Made by a program: the position numbers and the translations under genes. The notes beneath the pieces are model-generated. The model was given only the letters and a program-made list of their open reading frames with translations. It did not search any database and was not told the DNA's origin. Below are positions 62,601 through 64,000 of a DNA stretch of 64,000 nt, one piece after another (position 1 is the stretch's first letter; each line of letters begins with the position of its first letter). This DNA is from Azolla caroliniana (Eukaryota > Polypodiophyta), in the NCBI GenBank assembly GCA_043228905.1, contig JBHGNT010000010.1, positions 7,316,001 to 7,380,000 on the forward strand, read 5' to 3'.

Positions 62601-64000
62601 ACAAATCTCAGAGAGCAGATCAAAAGAGTAGTCGGCATGAGGAGGTCAACTACGTCGGCTCTTCAGCCGAAATTTTGACGACCGACCCGAATATACTGTC
62701 CATAGAGAACCCAGTCAAATCAGAAGTTCTGCTCATGACTGAGGAATCGAGCACATGGCTCCTGGACTCGGGCACATCGTATCATGTGACACCTCACCAA
62801 TCTCAGTTTCGGCAATACTCGGACTGGCACTCGGACTCAGTTCGAGTTGGAAACTCACAACACTGTGCTATAATCGGAATCGGCACCATAGAGCTCAATC
62901 TTCTGGAAGGCTCTACACTTGTACTACACAACGTCCGACACGTTCCTAAGCTTTCAAGTCCCTTGATCTCAGTCGGACAACTTGACAAAGCCAGCATCCG
63001 TGCCGGATTCTCATCAGGAGGGTGGACACTCTACAAAGGGAACCTCGTACTTGCTCAAGGACCAAAGGTACATTCCTTGTATCCTTTATATGTCACACTC
63101 AAAGAGGGTGACTTACTTTTGGTTGATATCCCCGTGTCATCGTTATGGCACGGACGACTTGGACACCTCAGTAAGGCCAGCATAATGCACCTATCCAGAG
63201 CCGGTTTCATCCCCAAACTCTCCTTCTCGGATCACCAATTCTCCGAGCATTGCCAGTATGGCAAACAGGTAGCCACATCACACCCGACATCAGCACCAAG
63301 AGAATCGAGTCCCCTCGATTTGGTCCATTTGGACGACTGTGGCCCGATGCCACATCAGTCTCTCGGCGGTGCTTCGTACTTCGTCAGTTTCATTGACGAC
63401 TCGACTCGGAAGGTGTGGGCTTACCCCATCAGAACCAAAGATCGGGTGTTCTCGATCTTCTCCGAATGGCTTGCAATGGTCGAAAATCAGACCGGTCGGA
63501 AACTGAAATGTCTCTGAACCGACAATAAAGGAGAATTAAAGTCTGAAGAATTCGTCAAATTTTGCTGGGAACGCGGCATTCGACGTCAATATACGACACC
63601 CTATAGTTTGGAAAAGAACGGAATTGCTGAACGCATGAATCGGATGATTCAAGAACGCGTAACATCCATGCTCCAACACTCCAGATTGTCGGATGGCTTC
63701 TGGGTGGAGGTTCTACTTACGGCAGTACACATAATAAATATGTCGCAAAGTAGACCTCTAGGACTTCAAATACCTCAGGAAATATGGACTGGCAATAAGC
63801 CGAATTATGACAAACTGAGGATCTTCAATTGCGAGGCGTATGCTCTCATACCGAAAGACGACCGCCGGAAACTTGAACCAAGTTCAAGGAAATGTGTTTT
63901 TCTTGGATATGGATCCGACGGCGAGATCAGATACCGACTCTGGGACCCCGAGCACAGAAAAGCGTTCGAAGTTCTGACATCGTGTTCAATGAGTCGGCTA
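62601..64000 (+). pseudogene. K protease and integrase
   Basis: Open from 62675 to 63517. Protease WLLDSGTSYHVTPH; pre-integrase SLWHGRLGHLSKASIMHLSR with SEHCQYGKQ (first cysteine lost); core LVHLDDCGPMPHQSLGGASY and FVSFIDDSTRKVWAYPI. Stop TGA at 63515-63517 precedes TDNKGELKSEEFVKFC, then KNGIAERMNRMIQE and LRIFNCEAYALIPKD, FLGYGSDGEIRYRLWDPEHR. Only this one stop breaks the integrase up to the window end. Confidence 0.92.

Larger units (their letters stand above)
60865..64000 (+). mobile_element. Copia element K, 5' part, runs off the window
   Basis: 5' LTR 60865-61167, TGTTGAATACGAG to TCCCCAACA, then TTTGGTATCAGAGC with the priming site at 61170-61181. Left flank CTGAT is the presumed target duplicate. 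Coding follows from 61833 to the window end at the integrase C-terminus. It is a different copia family from E/I/J and related to L by LTR. Confidence 0.92.

Noticed and set aside
1-64000. Endogenous plant pararetrovirus sequence
   Set aside because: No movement-protein, coat-protein or caulimovirid RT arrangement was seen; all RT pieces fit copia, gypsy or LINE.

Overview
This 64 kb window looks like a gene-poor, repeat-packed stretch of a flowering-plant nuclear genome. Almost everything recognisable is a retrotransposon or its debris: Ty1/copia, Ty3/gypsy (including a chromodomain element), non-autonomous LTR elements, L1-type LINEs and solo LTRs, plus one small DNA transposon and several tandem repeats. 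Priming sites of the TGGTATCAGAGC / TGGTATCAAAGC type and plant-style gag, integrase and RT motifs support a plant source; the species cannot be told. I see no host gene, rRNA, real tRNA gene or CRISPR array. Elements are named by letters here (A is not used).

Left part (1-28.6 kb): a decayed gypsy pol (T, minus strand) is broken by an LTR-like insertion (Q). Next to it lies a copia element, B (minus), that acted as a target: non-autonomous element P (2608-6400, TSD AGGGA) sits in its 3' LTR, non-autonomous element C1 (6774-9986, TSD CAATG) sits in its RNase H, and copia D sits in its RT. D was then hit by a hAT-like MITE (11318-12294, 8-bp TSD), by complete copia E (13833-19556) and by a second C copy, C2 (19651-22166, TSD GTGAT). 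A gypsy 3' end (F, minus) and a chromovirus (G, plus) follow head to head. A copia gag scrap and a B-type LTR close the block near 28.6 kb.

Middle part (28.6-49.4 kb): an unassigned stretch with a 238-bp tandem duplication, then a nearly full L1-type LINE (30.5-35.05 kb) with only one nonsense codon and one frameshift between its domains. Further on come an array of six 189-bp repeats, a deleted copia (R) whose gag start is joined to integrase, and a gag-protease-only LTR element H. The 5' LTR of H was split by copia I (40006-46249, TSD AAGGG). I in turn carries a solo LTR M (TSD CTAGG) with strong heat-shock-element motifs.

Right part (49.4-64 kb): AT-rich sequence with a LINE 3' relic, a strongly decayed copia S holding a solo LTR of the D type, a LINE 3' fragment and the 3' end of copia L. 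Then come copia J (56384 onward, same family as E and I) and copia K, inserted into the RNase H of J and running off the window.

Points most worth following: P carries an inverted LTR and an inverted 3' end inside it; P, C1 and C2 share a hairpin just upstream of the 3' LTR; E and I carry a duplicated polypurine tract around an extra 0.55-0.65 kb 3' tail; B carries a 3 x 196-bp expansion inside pol. All domain calls are from reading translations by eye; no database search was made.
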